From: Antedon mediterranea
Lineage: Eukaryota; Echinodermata; Crinoidea; Comatulida; Antedonidae
Direction of reading: 5' to 3'
Length of the DNA: 60,000 nucleotides
NCBI RefSeq assembly: GCF_964355755.1
Contig: NC_092672.1
Coordinates: 28,518,501 to 28,578,500, forward strand
Part shown: one piece after another, positions 48,901 through 57,928 of the stretch
Layout: every line of letters starts with the position of its first letter
How positions within the stretch are numbered: position 1 is the first letter of the stretch
Program-made: the position numbers and the translations under genes
Notes under the pieces: model-generated
Told to the model about the DNA's origin: nothing
The model's database searches: none
The model's input: only the letters and a program-made list of their open reading frames with translations

Positions 48901-51900
48901 TTAAGAAATTGTAGGCTTGTACAGGCCCAGTATTAAATCTAGTTCAGTAGGCTGAAACAATGTGTTCAAAATCCATTTTTTGTGGTTTTATTATACTTAT
49001 TCTCCTTTAAACTTGTTAATATTTTGGTTTTTTTTTATAATGACAGGATAAAGTACCTGATATACATGTTGTTTGTGGAACATTAAAAGACTTTCTACGT
49101 CATTTGGATGAACCATTAGTAACGTACAGGCTCCACCGAGCATTTATGAATGCCACAGGTAAGAAGCTATATTATTATTACAATCATATAGTGCACGAAT
49201 TTGGAGTTGGGCAAGTTTGGTTATGGTCAGGCAGACATACTTGTGTAGAAAAGTTGTTTATTTATTTCAATTTTATTTAGAGAGTAACCCTTCCAGATGA
49301 ACCCGTAGGCCAGCTTATAATCAGGGTTAAGCTTTAAAATGATAAACATTTAAACTAATTAAACTGTTAACAAATTATCTCAAAGTATGTTTTTTAAACT
49401 TACATTTAAAGGAATTTACTGTTAATATTTTGTTAATTTAAGCTTTATTTTTAGTCTAAACTATCAAACTTTATGTGAAAAAATGTGATATGCCCATATA
49501 TGGACATGATGATGTTATACCACTACCACTGTTTGATAGTGAAGACATTTCTTAACCCTTCCCTAATATGCCAGCTAATATCCACCAGCATATTATACAA
49601 TTTAACCTTTTCTGTGCATTACTAGTTTATTATTAGATATTAATAATTATTTCAGCATATTCAGATGATGAAGATGGTATTACAGCCATATACCAAGCAA
49701 TCAGTGAGCTGCCACAAGCCAACAGAGATACAATGGCGTATCTCATTCTACATCTTCAAAGGTATATACATCATTTATGAAAAATACATCCATATAAATC
49801 AATGTGCTCTTTTACAAGAGGTATACAGTCAAATGGCTGAGCAGTTAAGTCAGGGGCGCCGTTTACCATACCTAAGAACCAACAATATCAGCATGGGTTC
49901 GAGGCCCACTCGCTGCTAGCGGTGTAAAAGTCAAGGACTATAAACCGTAGGTCCAGTGTGCTCAGTTATAACCTGTGTGCACTTTAACCCAGTTCATCAT
50001 TCAAGATGAGAACTGGTTCACAGGGGAATTACCACCTATCTGAAAGGACAGCGATTAATTTACTATTGGTAATCCTTGGCCACATGTATCTAAAGACATA
50101 AAATAAGGAAATTACAGTTTATAACTCTTAACTGTGCACAATATTAATAAACTCCAACAATGCATTTTCGTTTATGAACATATTAATTCCAAACTGCCTT
50201 CTAACTTTTCCTGTAATTTTTTAACTAACTCTGAAATCCATTCGTATAACACAAGAGCATCACGGGACCTTCATCTTCCTCAACCTAAACTAACTAAATT
50301 AAAATGAAACATAACATTCGCTATAGTGGTTCTAAACTTTTCAATAATCTACCTCCCGAAATTTCATCATCGTCTAATAGCAAAATGTTCTCTTTTAAAC
50401 TTAAAGAATATCTTATTTCAAATTATAACTAATTGTTTTCTCTATTTTGTAATATTTTTTTAACTTTAGAAACTTTTTCGAAATTGCTTCCTTTTCTGTT
50501 GGTGTGTGTGTGTGTGTCTGTTGATCTTTAAGTGTATGTGTAGTTATATGTTTACATTTATATAAAGTATATAATCGTCTTACATGGCTTCCCAACATAC
50601 AAGTTTCAATTGGATTTTTGTTTCTAATTGATCGATACTTTCTTGGGTTTTTTTGCCTCTTTCATTTTGTATATAACTGAATCATCTTTTTATACATTAT
50701 GATTTACTGTATTATATCTCTAAAAAAAAAAAAAAAATTTATTTATAAAATATCAGAAATTATAATGTTTTTTACTCAAATATGAATGAAAGAAATAAAT
50801 GTTTATTTGAATTGAACTGAATAACCTCTATTTTTAGCAAACACGCTGGAGTACTACTAAATCAAGCCCTGTGTTTTGATTATTGATGTACTAATGTTTT
50901 TTTTTACAATAATTTTAGAGTGGCTGAATGTTTATCGTGCCGCATGCCATCGGGAAACCTTTCCAAAGTGTTTGGACCCACCGTTGTTGGACATGCATGC
51001 TCTGATCCTGAACCTATGGTTATGTTAAATGATACCAAGAAACAGCCAAAGGTAAGCTGCTAAGCATAAATAACTCTATCTCTTAAATTTCTAATCTAGC
51101 TCAATCATCACATATAATAAGACGTGTGATAATTTTAATTACATTCTCATACCATGTATTATATATTTTGCTTACTATAATCTTAATTAAATCGCAATCG
51201 TCATTTTTTACAACTTAAAATCAATTTTTAATCACTGATAATTCCCATTGTAGGCCTATATACATTTATATTTTTAAAATATTTGCTTGTTCTGTACTTG
51301 TGTTATTCTAGTACGAACAACAAATTTACAATGTTATTACTGTGTATGAGTATTGGACAATAAATGTGTTTGAATTTGAATTTATATTAATAGTATTCAC
51401 AAATTGTACTTACAGCCAATTTTTTGTTGTCCACGTAATTCATGAATGATCTGTAACACTCCACATTTTTCTTTGCACCAACCTTTTGTTTAGTTCTTTG
51501 TCTAGGATTTGTGGGGTTAGGTTACAACAGTACCACTAAACATTAATTTGATATTCTGTCATTAGGTCATACATTTGCTGATGTCGCTACCGTCAGACTT
51601 CTGGAGAGCTTTTATCAACATTGATACAGAAAATATGCATATTGGAAGTAACAACATCATTGCCAACAACAATGCAGGAACACCTGGAGAATGTAAGTTT
51701 TTTCAAATCAAAATGAATAGTTGAACTAAAATTCAGTAAAAAAGTTGGGAGACCCCTATTTAGGGGACACTTGAGTGTAAAGCAAACATAGGACATTATG
51801 TTTTAAAACTACAATCAACCCCTTTTCAAGGAACACACTAACGGGTCATGAACGTGTCCTCTTAGTGAGGTTTTACTGTATTGTCAAGCTTTAAATTTAA

Positions 51901-52884
51901 CATCTTTTATATATTGTAGTCAGTATATATTCTGGAAGGACACCCAATGAAATGAAACCGCAAAGCACTTCTGCACCTTATGTGTTTGTGATTAAAATAA
52001 AGAATAAATATATAACATAAGTACACAAAATTGGTCGCCTGGGTTGGTTTGGCTTGAGTTATCTGCAGAATGTTTGATATTTTTGTAAAGCTCTTTAAAA
52101 AACATACTAAGGTGAATAGACTCATTGGATTAAAAGTTTTCTTCACCTCATCACAAGCACATTATTTTAATCTACTGAACAATCATTTCTGTCCTTTTTT
52201 ATTACATCATGTATTTTGTCTTTTATAGAATATTTTATTAATCATTTCAAATTAAATTATCTCCTATTTTAGATCCATCTAGTATGCTGGGACCTGTGCT
52301 CACACCAGGAAAAGCAAAGAAGAGCGGCTCAGTCAGCTCCAAGAGTAAAACACTGTTACAAAGAACGCCACTTACACCAAGGTAAGCTTGTTTTTATTTT
52401 TTCTTCTTCAGCTAAAAAGATTTCTTTATGAAGAGGTGATATTTCATTTCATACGCATTGCCTACCAAATTTTACTGTTTTTACACCAAATTTGTTTCTC
52501 AATTACCATTGGCAAATAACTAGTAAGTTAAGGAGACACTTTATTGGGTCCTTTAGTTCTTTTCTGTTCTGTATGAAATAAAAAATGTCTTTCCTTAATA
52601 TAAAAGGTAGTCTACTGTTACTTCAAACCACTTGACCATATTGAAAACCAGTTATACTATCTTATTTCTGAATTATGTTATCTTGTATAAATATGTTTAA
52701 AAAAATTGTAAACAAATATTTTGCATTTATCAATGTTGACAAAAATGACCAAAAAGCATTGCTGAACATAACTTTTTTATTTTGTGTCTTTAAAAATGTA
52801 TTTTTATTTTAAAGGTTTGGCAGCAGAAATACAAGTAAACCTAAGAAACCTACTCATTACTTTGCGTCGCCAACATTGCGATGA
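24935..52884 (+). CDS. RACGAP1: RACGAP1 / MgcRacGAP, Rho-family GTPase-activating protein
   Basis: Sixteen coding exons: 24935-25019 (exon from 24918), 26123-26264, 30770-30830, 31167-31439, 32946-33020, 41331-41478, 42013-42209, 46991-47036, 47966-48108, 48376-48504, 49047-49158, 49656-49761, 50919-51051, 51566-51692, 52273-52381, 52815-52884. All are GT..AG and in phase, giving 651 residues (human 632). Residues about 30-105 are coiled coil that in the family binds MKLP1/KIF23 to build centralspindlin. RLSAIDESG lies in the linker. A C1 zinc finger spans 312-360 (H-X12-C-X2-C ... H-X2-C-X7-C, all ligands present). The GAP domain is about 388-570 with arginine finger R409 in GIYRVPG, then [17 protein letters not shown] and FGPTVVG. 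The protein promotes GTP hydrolysis on Rac/Rho at the spindle midzone and recruits ECT2 for cytokinesis. The C-terminus ends HYFASPTLR like vertebrate orthologues. No defect is seen. Confidence 0.97.
26336..26530 (-). mobile_element. Non-LTR 3' end fragment
   Basis: ATTCAATTCAACATTTATTT in antisense matches the tail style of the element ending near 50820; the following 150 bases look like its 3'UTR. No coding part. Confidence 0.4.
27151..29173. mobile_element. 2-kb TIR element, copy C2 (inverted relative to C1)
   Basis: Same ends, AGGTATCCCAATG and CATTGGGATACCT. CTAGGAAT occurs at 27143-27150 and 29175-29182, an 8-bp target duplication. The order of shared blocks is reversed relative to 19979-21983. 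Non-coding, in RACGAP1 intron 2. Confidence 0.85.
29366..30494. mobile_element. TTAA-target TIR element, 1.1 kb
   Basis: AATGGACCTGAAATGG with GATTTTC nearby on the left and the inverse GAAAATCCATTTCAGGTCCA on the right, flanked by TTAA at 29362-29365 and 30495-30498. No convincing coding frame. It sits about 190 bases after copy C2, in RACGAP1 intron 2. Confidence 0.8.
30964..31123. mobile_element. MITE family A, copy A5
   Basis: Complete with TAA on both sides. Two ATATGGTAGTGATATG units on the left arm. It ends 43 bases before the exon 4 acceptor of RACGAP1. Confidence 0.95.
31507..31647. mobile_element. MITE family D, copy D1
   Basis: TGTGGTTCTCATTAGGAATG on the left and the inverse ATTCTAGTGAGAACC on the right, TTA flanks. 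Diverged relative of 47538-47714. Confidence 0.7.
31648..32945. other. RACGAP1 intron 4 sequence, one truncated TIR
   Basis: CAGTCGACTCCGCCTAAGTC at about 31974 is a pogo/Tigger-like left end followed by AGGCCTAG-rich DNA. No matching right end and no coding block were found. Confidence 0.4.
33513..35677 (+). CDS. PIF/Harbinger DDE transposase (HARBI1-like), 4 exons
   Basis: Exons 33513-33691, 34202-34318, 34625-35157 and 35283-35677 join in phase to 407 residues with no stop. The acidic N-terminus (DSDSDD) is followed by a helix-rich DNA-binding part and a DDE_4 catalytic core. The catalytic triad is visible: Asp in GAIDGKHV, Asp in GDEAFPL, Glu in [20 protein letters not shown] matches the family box between them. 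Harbinger transposases cut at the terminal repeats and insert into TWA sites, with help from the Myb/MADF partner. Length is as expected. Because the key residues and the frame are intact, activity is possible but not shown. It is a transposon gene, not a domesticated HARBI1, since it lies between terminal repeats. Confidence 0.93.
35785..36209. mobile_element. TTAA element family B, copy B3, inside Harbinger
   Basis: Inverted relative to B1 and internally deleted (425 bp): ends AGCCCCCTTCCCTACG and CAGGGAAGGGGTCT, with TTAA at 35781-35784 and 36210-36213. It lies just after the transposase stop codon. Confidence 0.85.
36213..36354. mobile_element. MITE family A, copy A6, inside Harbinger
   Basis: AGATCTGTCTACACTATC and its inverse ending GTGTAGACAGAGCT. 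It abuts the right TTAA of B3, so the two insertions share a target. It ends 25 bases from the MADF gene stop. Confidence 0.9.
36379..37676 (-). CDS. Harbinger MADF/BESS partner protein, 3 exons
   Basis: Minus-strand exons 37526-37676 (ATG), 36971-37136 and 36379-36754 join in phase to 230 residues. Residues 1-105 are a MADF (Myb/SANT-like) DNA-binding domain: [36 protein letters not shown] and a basic tail with [15 protein letters not shown]. The C-terminus ([15 protein letters not shown] ... [14 protein letters not shown]) fits a BESS-type interaction motif. In Harbinger elements this second protein binds the ends and brings the transposase to the nucleus. It faces the transposase gene tail to tail. 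Full-length, no stops. Confidence 0.88.
37850..38760. repeat. AGGCCTAG-rich tract
   Basis: The palindromic words AGGCCT, CCTAGG and GCTAGC recur every few bases (for example CTAGGCTAGGCCTAGCC around 38280-38300). They also occur throughout the window, but this is the densest stretch. No coding sense. Confidence 0.75.
39370..39494. mobile_element. MITE family A, copy A7
   Basis: AGCTTTGTCTACACTAG on the left after TAA, GATAGTGTAGACAGAGGT on the right before TAA. It lies 200 bases outside the Harbinger right end. Confidence 0.9.
39495..41330. other. RACGAP1 intron 5, AT-rich remainder
   Basis: About 1.8 kb of AT-rich sequence in which I see no terminal repeats, coding block or array. Confidence 0.5.
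41627..41749. mobile_element. MITE family A, copy A8 (degraded left end)
   Basis: Core GCCCATATATGGACATGATG and right end AGTGCAGACAGATCT are recognisable; the left terminal bases are lost next to a family G unit. Confidence 0.8.
42317..44294. mobile_element. MITE family A, copy A9, split by a 1.8-kb element
   Basis: The left arm 42317-42369 and the right arm 44207-44294 form one MITE with TTA at 42314-42316 and 44295-44297. The middle is occupied by the element at 42370-44206. Confidence 0.9.
42370..44206. mobile_element. TIR element with ACGCGTAG subterminal repeats
   Basis: Ends CAGTACAGAT and ATCTGTACTG, with inverted similarity continuing for about 30 bases (CTGCAACATTT), and TA on both sides. 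The first and last 120 bases are filled with variants of CTACGCGTAGC in both orientations, as in elements whose transposase binds repeated subterminal sites. No transposase-like frame inside. Confidence 0.85.
44378..46520. mobile_element. hAT-like non-autonomous element
   Basis: CAGGGCTGCAAATTAA at the left and TTAATTTGCAGCCCTG at the right: 16-bp inverted ends with the hAT-type CAGGG start. Flanks share GAGTA but not a clean 8-bp duplication. No transposase frame was recognised in the 2.1 kb. Contains the C14/G14 palindrome at 44586-44620. Confidence 0.8.
44586..44620. repeat. C14-AGCGCTT-G14 palindrome
   Basis: Fourteen C, then AGCGCTT, then fourteen G: an almost perfect hairpin with a palindromic AGCGCT centre. 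Another G run lies at 44541-44557. Homopolymer lengths in assemblies are error-prone. Confidence 0.8.
47239..47335. mobile_element. MITE family D, copy D3 (partial)
   Basis: AGCTTGGTTCCCACGTAAGG after TAA, then CACAAGCGATGG as in D2. The right end is missing. Confidence 0.6.
47538..47714. mobile_element. MITE family D, copy D2
   Basis: Left AGCGTGGTTCCCACTAGC, right inverse CTAGTGGGAACCAAGCT, TTA/TAA flanks. Long arms pair through AAGGACGTAACGCAACGCAA. Confidence 0.85.
48247..48353. mobile_element. MITE family A, copy A10 (one arm, three inner units)
   Basis: AGCTCTGTCTAACCTATC at the left, then three tandem GCCCAA(A/G)TATGGTAGTGATAT units, and no right arm. It ends about 22 bases before the acceptor of RACGAP1 exon 10. 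Confidence 0.85.
49453..49552. mobile_element. MITE family A, copy A11 (short, diverged)
   Basis: GTCTAAACTATCAAACTTTA on the left, TTTGATAGTGAAGAC on the right, core GCCCATATATGGACATGATG. Confidence 0.8.
49833..50108 (+). mobile_element. tRNA-derived SINE, copy 2
   Basis: ATGGCTGAGCAGTTAAGTC (box A-like), GGGTTCGAGGCC (box B), then the body CTATAAACCGTAGGTCCAGT and the tail shared with 11387-11713. In RACGAP1 intron 12. Confidence 0.85.
50130..50824 (+). mobile_element. CR1/Rex-like non-LTR 3' end with a frameshift
   Basis: Plus-strand translation gives [18 protein letters not shown], and after a frameshift [17 protein letters not shown] and a stop near 50432: the C-terminal tail of a non-LTR retrotransposon. 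About 390 bases of 3'UTR follow, including a GT repeat at 50501-50518, ending in TTATTTGAATTGAACTGAAT. Inserted in RACGAP1 intron 12, sense orientation. Confidence 0.8.
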
Positions 52885-53565
52885 AAACGCACCATCACCT
52901 AAAAGTTTTTTTAAGTATCGTATAATTGGATGTTCCCAAACCTAATGTGCATTTTGCCTAAACCTATTTCTTATCGATAAAAGTGTTTATATGTAATATA
53001 CTATCTCCTTTTTTTACTCAAAATTAATAATATGTTGTTAATTATTTTTGTTTAAACATTTGCTTTGAAATGATTTAATTTAACATCATGAGAACATTTA
53101 AAATTAAATCAAGTGTACCAAAGTGTTTTTAGAATTTGTTTTTATTTACTTTTTTTATAATGATCTTTTTACAAACATTAAATTATACAAAAATACTGAA
53201 AACGGGAAATAATTACTTGTGAACAATAAAACATAACAATACTAGACTAGAACAACATTTATAATATATTTAAGATTAATAAATGATTTTAAAGAAAGTG
53301 GCATCGAAATATAAGTGCCTTCAAAATAAAAGTAGCATCGAAATAAAAGTGTCTAAAAAAAGTATACTTTTTTCAGGGTTTGAAGTATAATGTTGTTTGT
53401 ACATTATGTGGTAGTGTAAGTAATGTTTGATGTAATAGGTTCCTCAATTTTATTTTAAGAAGGGTTATTTTTTCGTAGTTATGTACTGTATAGGATTAAA
53501 ATTGAGAAATTCACATTGTAGTTGTTTTTATTTATGTCTTTTGTAATGTGTTTTTTATGAGAGTG
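52885..53565 (+). other. RACGAP1 3'UTR and flank
   Basis: AT-rich, with AATAAA at 53225-53230 about 340 bases after the stop. No other feature until the Penelope remnant. Confidence 0.6.
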
Positions 53566-53639
53566 AGTGATAAAATATTGTTTAATATTAGAACCGCGTT
53601 TTGAGAAGACACCCCTATGTAGAGGACACTTGCCCATGA

Positions 53640-53990
53640 AATACTATAATATTAATATATCAGAAAGAAAATTTATTGAAAAAAACGTATGTCGTACAAA
53701 ATACACATTGCCAATTGGACATGATTTACATATAAGATTACACCCTAATAAAATGAATAGAGGTGAAGGAGCATATGAACTATCGCACATTTACGATAAC
53801 ATTCTAAAACGTAAAGAGACCGACCCCCCGCACATCCCGCTTGGATAACTCCAAGCGGTAAACTTCACAATGGCTCCTTTCAACCGTGTCACCGCTACGT
53901 CACCAGAACGTATTCACTTATGATTATGCCTTGCTGTTAGTAGGCGAAACGTCAAGTTCTCTGGAAATGTAAGTACCGATATCATCTTAC
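53640..53990 (+). mobile_element. Penelope-like remnant, C-terminal end
   Basis: An open frame ending at 53848 carries LHIRLHPNKMNRGEGAYELS followed by HIYDNIL, like the end of the GIY-YIG endonuclease region of Penelope elements. After the stop, GTAGGCGAAACGTCAAG near 53940 resembles their 3' pseudo-LTR. The upstream reverse transcriptase is absent. Confidence 0.65.
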
Positions 53991-54954
53991 AAACTTGACA
54001 CTATATTGGATCATATAGAGGTAACTTTTTTTCACATTACATTATCAGATTCAAATGAACTTATTCAATAATGATTTTGGATATGGAAGAAGAAAAATGA
54101 TTATACCATATCATCATTCTCCTGGTTTCTGTTTAGGATCGTGAAACTGAACGTGTCGCAGCCAAACATAAAACCTTTGATCTAACAAAGCTCAACAACC
54201 TATTGTTAGATTTCCTTAATCTGACCAGGTTTTCCGGATTATCTAGCATTTAAACGGCTTTATCTAGCTTTAATTATTTCTTTAGATCGTGGATGACTGA
54301 ATTACCTCTAGCTACAGACAGTGTTTTTTATTTTATACCTTCCTGGTTTTATGCACATTATTTGAAAATGGCAGAACCGAAATGCAGGCCAGACCACCAT
54401 CAACATTGTACTAAGTGCACTTCAGATGAATTTTGATTCTATCTACACAAGAATATTCGTTGTTTGAATTGCCTTCGAAATCGTGTTTAGGCCTGATGCT
54501 TTTTTCTACAAAAGTAACTACTGAAAGTTAATTAAACTTAAATCAATAAAACTTTCACTAAGTTGGTCATGTAGGCGCGATTGTGATGGCACTAGTTACA
54601 TTCCGTTATGCATGAGTAATTTATGAATGACGTAATGAATAAAGTAGCATAAATTAAGAGGAAGGTCTATATTCGTCGTTCATTACGAGTACGCGGGCTA
54701 GATTAGAGTCCGGTGTGCATCATGCTATTGTAGAAAGCCATAGTTGTAAATAAAGTATGAATGTGAATTAATTACGTGATTGTATTTGTTTTTACTGACT
54801 GACATCTTAGGTCTAATTATCATAGTCTGAATCATTGAGTTGTTAATTAATAACTTCCTGTCGTATCATTGTGAAATATGTTAACATATACAGTATATTT
54901 TTATTTCTTTTCGCCTGACAACTTTAAAACAATAAGCTGTCCAGAATCATTTTC
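53991..54954. other. Intergenic, two exon-like short frames
   Basis: Two short frames follow acceptor-like sites (about 54138 and 54285), but neither has a downstream donor or a family I recognise. Otherwise nothing. Confidence 0.3.
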
Positions 54955-56840
54955 TACGGTGGCCCACAACTGTCACGCACACTATATAAATCATATTCAC
55001 ACAATTAAAGAAGGAATCACACAATTAAAGAAGGAATCACACAATTAAAGAAGAAATCACACAATTAAAGAAGGAATCACACAATTAAAGAAGAAATCAC
55101 ACAATTAAAGAAGGAATCGCATATAAACAAAAGAAAGCATGAAAATATAAAAAGAAATGCACAAATAAAGAAGAGCTAAGCACAATTAAAGAAGTCCGCA
55201 ACAAATTCGAAAGCTCCTCGCACAATTAAAGAAGTTCGCAACAAAATCAAAAGCTCCTCGCACAATTAAAGAAGTCCGCAACAAATTCGAAAGTACCTCG
55301 CACAATTAAAGAAGTCCGCAACAAATTCGAAAGTACCTCGCACAATTAGAGTACAGTAGTCCATATGGAACGCCATCGCTGCCTCCGGCAGCAGCAAACT
55401 TTAATTCTATTCGGCTCTTTTACCATTACGTTCGGCTCTTTTACCATTCGGCGCATTTCTATTCGGCCTTTTTACCATTACGTACGGCTCTTTCAGCATT
55501 CAGCTCATTTCTATTTGGCCCATTTTTTACCATTACGTTCGGCTCTTTCAGCTTTCGGCTCTTTTTTATTCGGCCAATTTACCATTACGTTCGGCTCTTT
55601 CAGCATTCGGCTCTTTTTTATTCGGCCCATTTAACATTACGTTCGGCTCTTTTTGATTCGGCCCTTTTTTATTCGGCCGGCTCTTTCTGCATTACGTTGG
55701 GCTTTTTTTAAATCGGCATTTTTTTATATGGCGCAATTAAAATCTAACCTTTGACATGGGTCAAATGGAAGAAAATCAACGACTGGAAATGAGTCTATGA
55801 AAAGTTTACACACATTTCATCATCATGGCGCCAACCATGAGTAGCCAACCGATTAAAGATGTGTTGAATAACCTAAATTAATTCATCTTTTACCAAATTT
55901 TGAGAGAGAAAGGGTAAATTATTATTATTAAATGTTTGGCTGACACTAGGCGAGGCCTAGCTAGCCTAGGCCATAAATCAAACCTTTTCTCTCTCAAAAT
56001 GGTCAATAAGGTAGGACAATTGCAAGTTCTCTAACTAACACATTAATCATGTCAATAAAATGATTTAGTTATATTGAAATAGCCTTCAAATTCATTTAAT
56101 TCAACCAACCAAACACTCTACATGCTGCATCTATATGTTTTGTAAACTTTTCATAGACTCATTTCCAGCCGTTGATTTTCTTCCATTTGACCCCATGTAA
56201 AAGGTTAGAATTTAATTGCGCCCCGCATAAAAAAGGGCCAAATCAAAAAGAGCCGAACGTAATGCAGAAAGAGCCGAATAAAAAAGGGCCGAATTAAAAA
56301 GAGCCGAATGCTGAAAGAGCCGAACGTAATGGTAAATGGGCCGAATAAAAAAGAGCCGAATGCTGAAAGAGCCGAACGTAATGGTAAATGGGCCGAATAG
56401 AAATGCGCCGAATGCTAAAAGAGCCGAACGTAATGGTAAAAGAGCCGAATAGAATTAAAGTTTCCTGCCGGAGGCAGCAATGGCGTTCCATACGGACTAC
56501 TGTACTTTAATTGTGTGTGAGGTACTTTCGAATTTGTTGCGGACTTCTTTAATTGTGCGAGGAGCTTTCGAATTTGTTGCAGACTTCTTTAATTGTGCGA
56601 GGAGCTTTCGAATTTGTTGCGGACTTCTTTAATTGTGCTTAGCTCTTCTTTAATTGTGCGTTTCTTCTTTATTTGTGCATTTCGTTTTGTATTTTCATGC
56701 TTTCCTTTGTTTATATGCGATTTCTTTTTTAATTGTGCGATTTCTTCTTTAATTGTGTGATTCCTTCTTTAATTGTGTAATTCCTTCTTTAATTGTGTGA
56801 TTCTGTGTTATAGTGTGCGTGACAGTTGTGGGCCACCGTA
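54955..56840. mobile_element. Foldback element, near-complete palindrome
   Basis: Ends TACGGTGGCCCACAACTGTC and the inverse, with ATTTTC at 54949-54954 and 56841-56846 as target duplication. Arms 54955-55811 and 56139-56840 are inverted copies, and CTTTCTCTCTCAAAA pairs again at 55893-55913 / 55983-56004. Each arm has three tandem layers: an outer 19-bp unit (CACAATTAAAGAAGGAAT), a roughly 38-bp unit (GAAGTCCGCAACAAATTCG), and an inner unit built on TTTACCATTACGTTCGGCTC. The left arm has more units than the right. No coding sequence. The layout resembles sea-urchin TU and Drosophila FB foldback elements. Confidence 0.92.
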
Positions 56841-57928
56841 ATTTTCAATATGGCTTTCCAATGACCAGGAATGCTGTTATTTATCCCAGAAAAGAGTAGA
56901 ACTACAATTTAAATTTTGCATTTCTCTCGTTATCCGTAATCGCTTAAAACTATATAAAAGATAGATATATAGATACAGACATGAGAGTCATTAGTTATAC
57001 AGTAGCAAGTTAAATTAACTGTATATAGTTATAGAATAATAAGTCGTAGCCACCGTTAACGGAGTTGAACCACGAGTTGAACAAATAACCGAAATACTAT
57101 TCATTAAAATAAGGTACGGTACACTTTTATAATTACAGCTGTTTCGAAATTTGAATTCTGTCCATATGGTCATACCCTTCATAATATCCATGTACGTTAA
57201 TACAATATTTATTAATATATTAATTTGCAATTACATACAGTACAGAATGCCTTTCACAAATTCATATATAAATGGAAAATCAGGCTATAGGCTAGGCCTA
57301 AATACACCCACATTTGAACATAAAACATACTGTAAGAGCGGAGTAGTAGAAGTCATGGCCGGTTATTTGATTTGGTTACAATGAATGAGTATTTACAAAG
57401 AAGGGCTTAATTCAATACAATAGGGATACGTGGTTTTATTCAATACCAGGCAGATCTTTAAATGGCGTGAGGCATAGAAGACATGGTTGGTTTAAACTGT
57501 TACTTACATTCGTTAGATATAATGTAGACAAAACATATGTTAGGCAGGGGTTCATTTTTAAGGACCATAAAATTAGGTCTAATGGAAAAAAGGACTCCCT
57601 GTAGAGAGGTATAGAGAGTAGGCCCTATCGGTATTTGTATTATTGATTTTTATTTTCTTTCAGTTCGAGCGCAGTGTCCTGTTGTTAGACATTGCCTTAA
57701 TCCTACCCTCTCTATAGCGTAGCGGCATGTTCATAGTGGCCCTCCGAATAGAAAATACCTCTCACCACACAATTAGCAATCCTATTCACACGGATTCCTA
57801 CTTCATTCCCCCCTCCCCCGTGCGAATGCATATAAAGTGATAATCCTTCATTTTTACGCCACCTTCTTTTGTTTCAGATTTAACGTACATTTGTCTACTG
57901 AATTTGCTACAACAGATCATTGGTCAAC
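56841..57928. other. Upstream region of the SLC7A4-like gene
   Basis: No gene recognised. A pyrimidine tract and acceptor CTTTTGTTTCAG at about 57878 suggest that the coding exon begins in the 5'UTR after an intron, with an untranslated exon upstream. No clear TATA box was assigned. Confidence 0.4.

Noticed and set aside
54139-54250. Possible gene exon (DRETERVAAKHKTFDL...)
   Set aside because: It has an acceptor-like start but reaches a stop without a recognisable family or partner exon; it may be part of the nearby Penelope remnant.
55365-56491. Two mirror-image frames rich in FGSF and HYVRL
   Set aside because: They are products of the tandem units in the foldback arms.
57920-57928. Upstream TTG start for the SLC7A4-like protein
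   Set aside because: Animal translation should begin at the ATG at 57929; the three extra codons only reflect an open frame.
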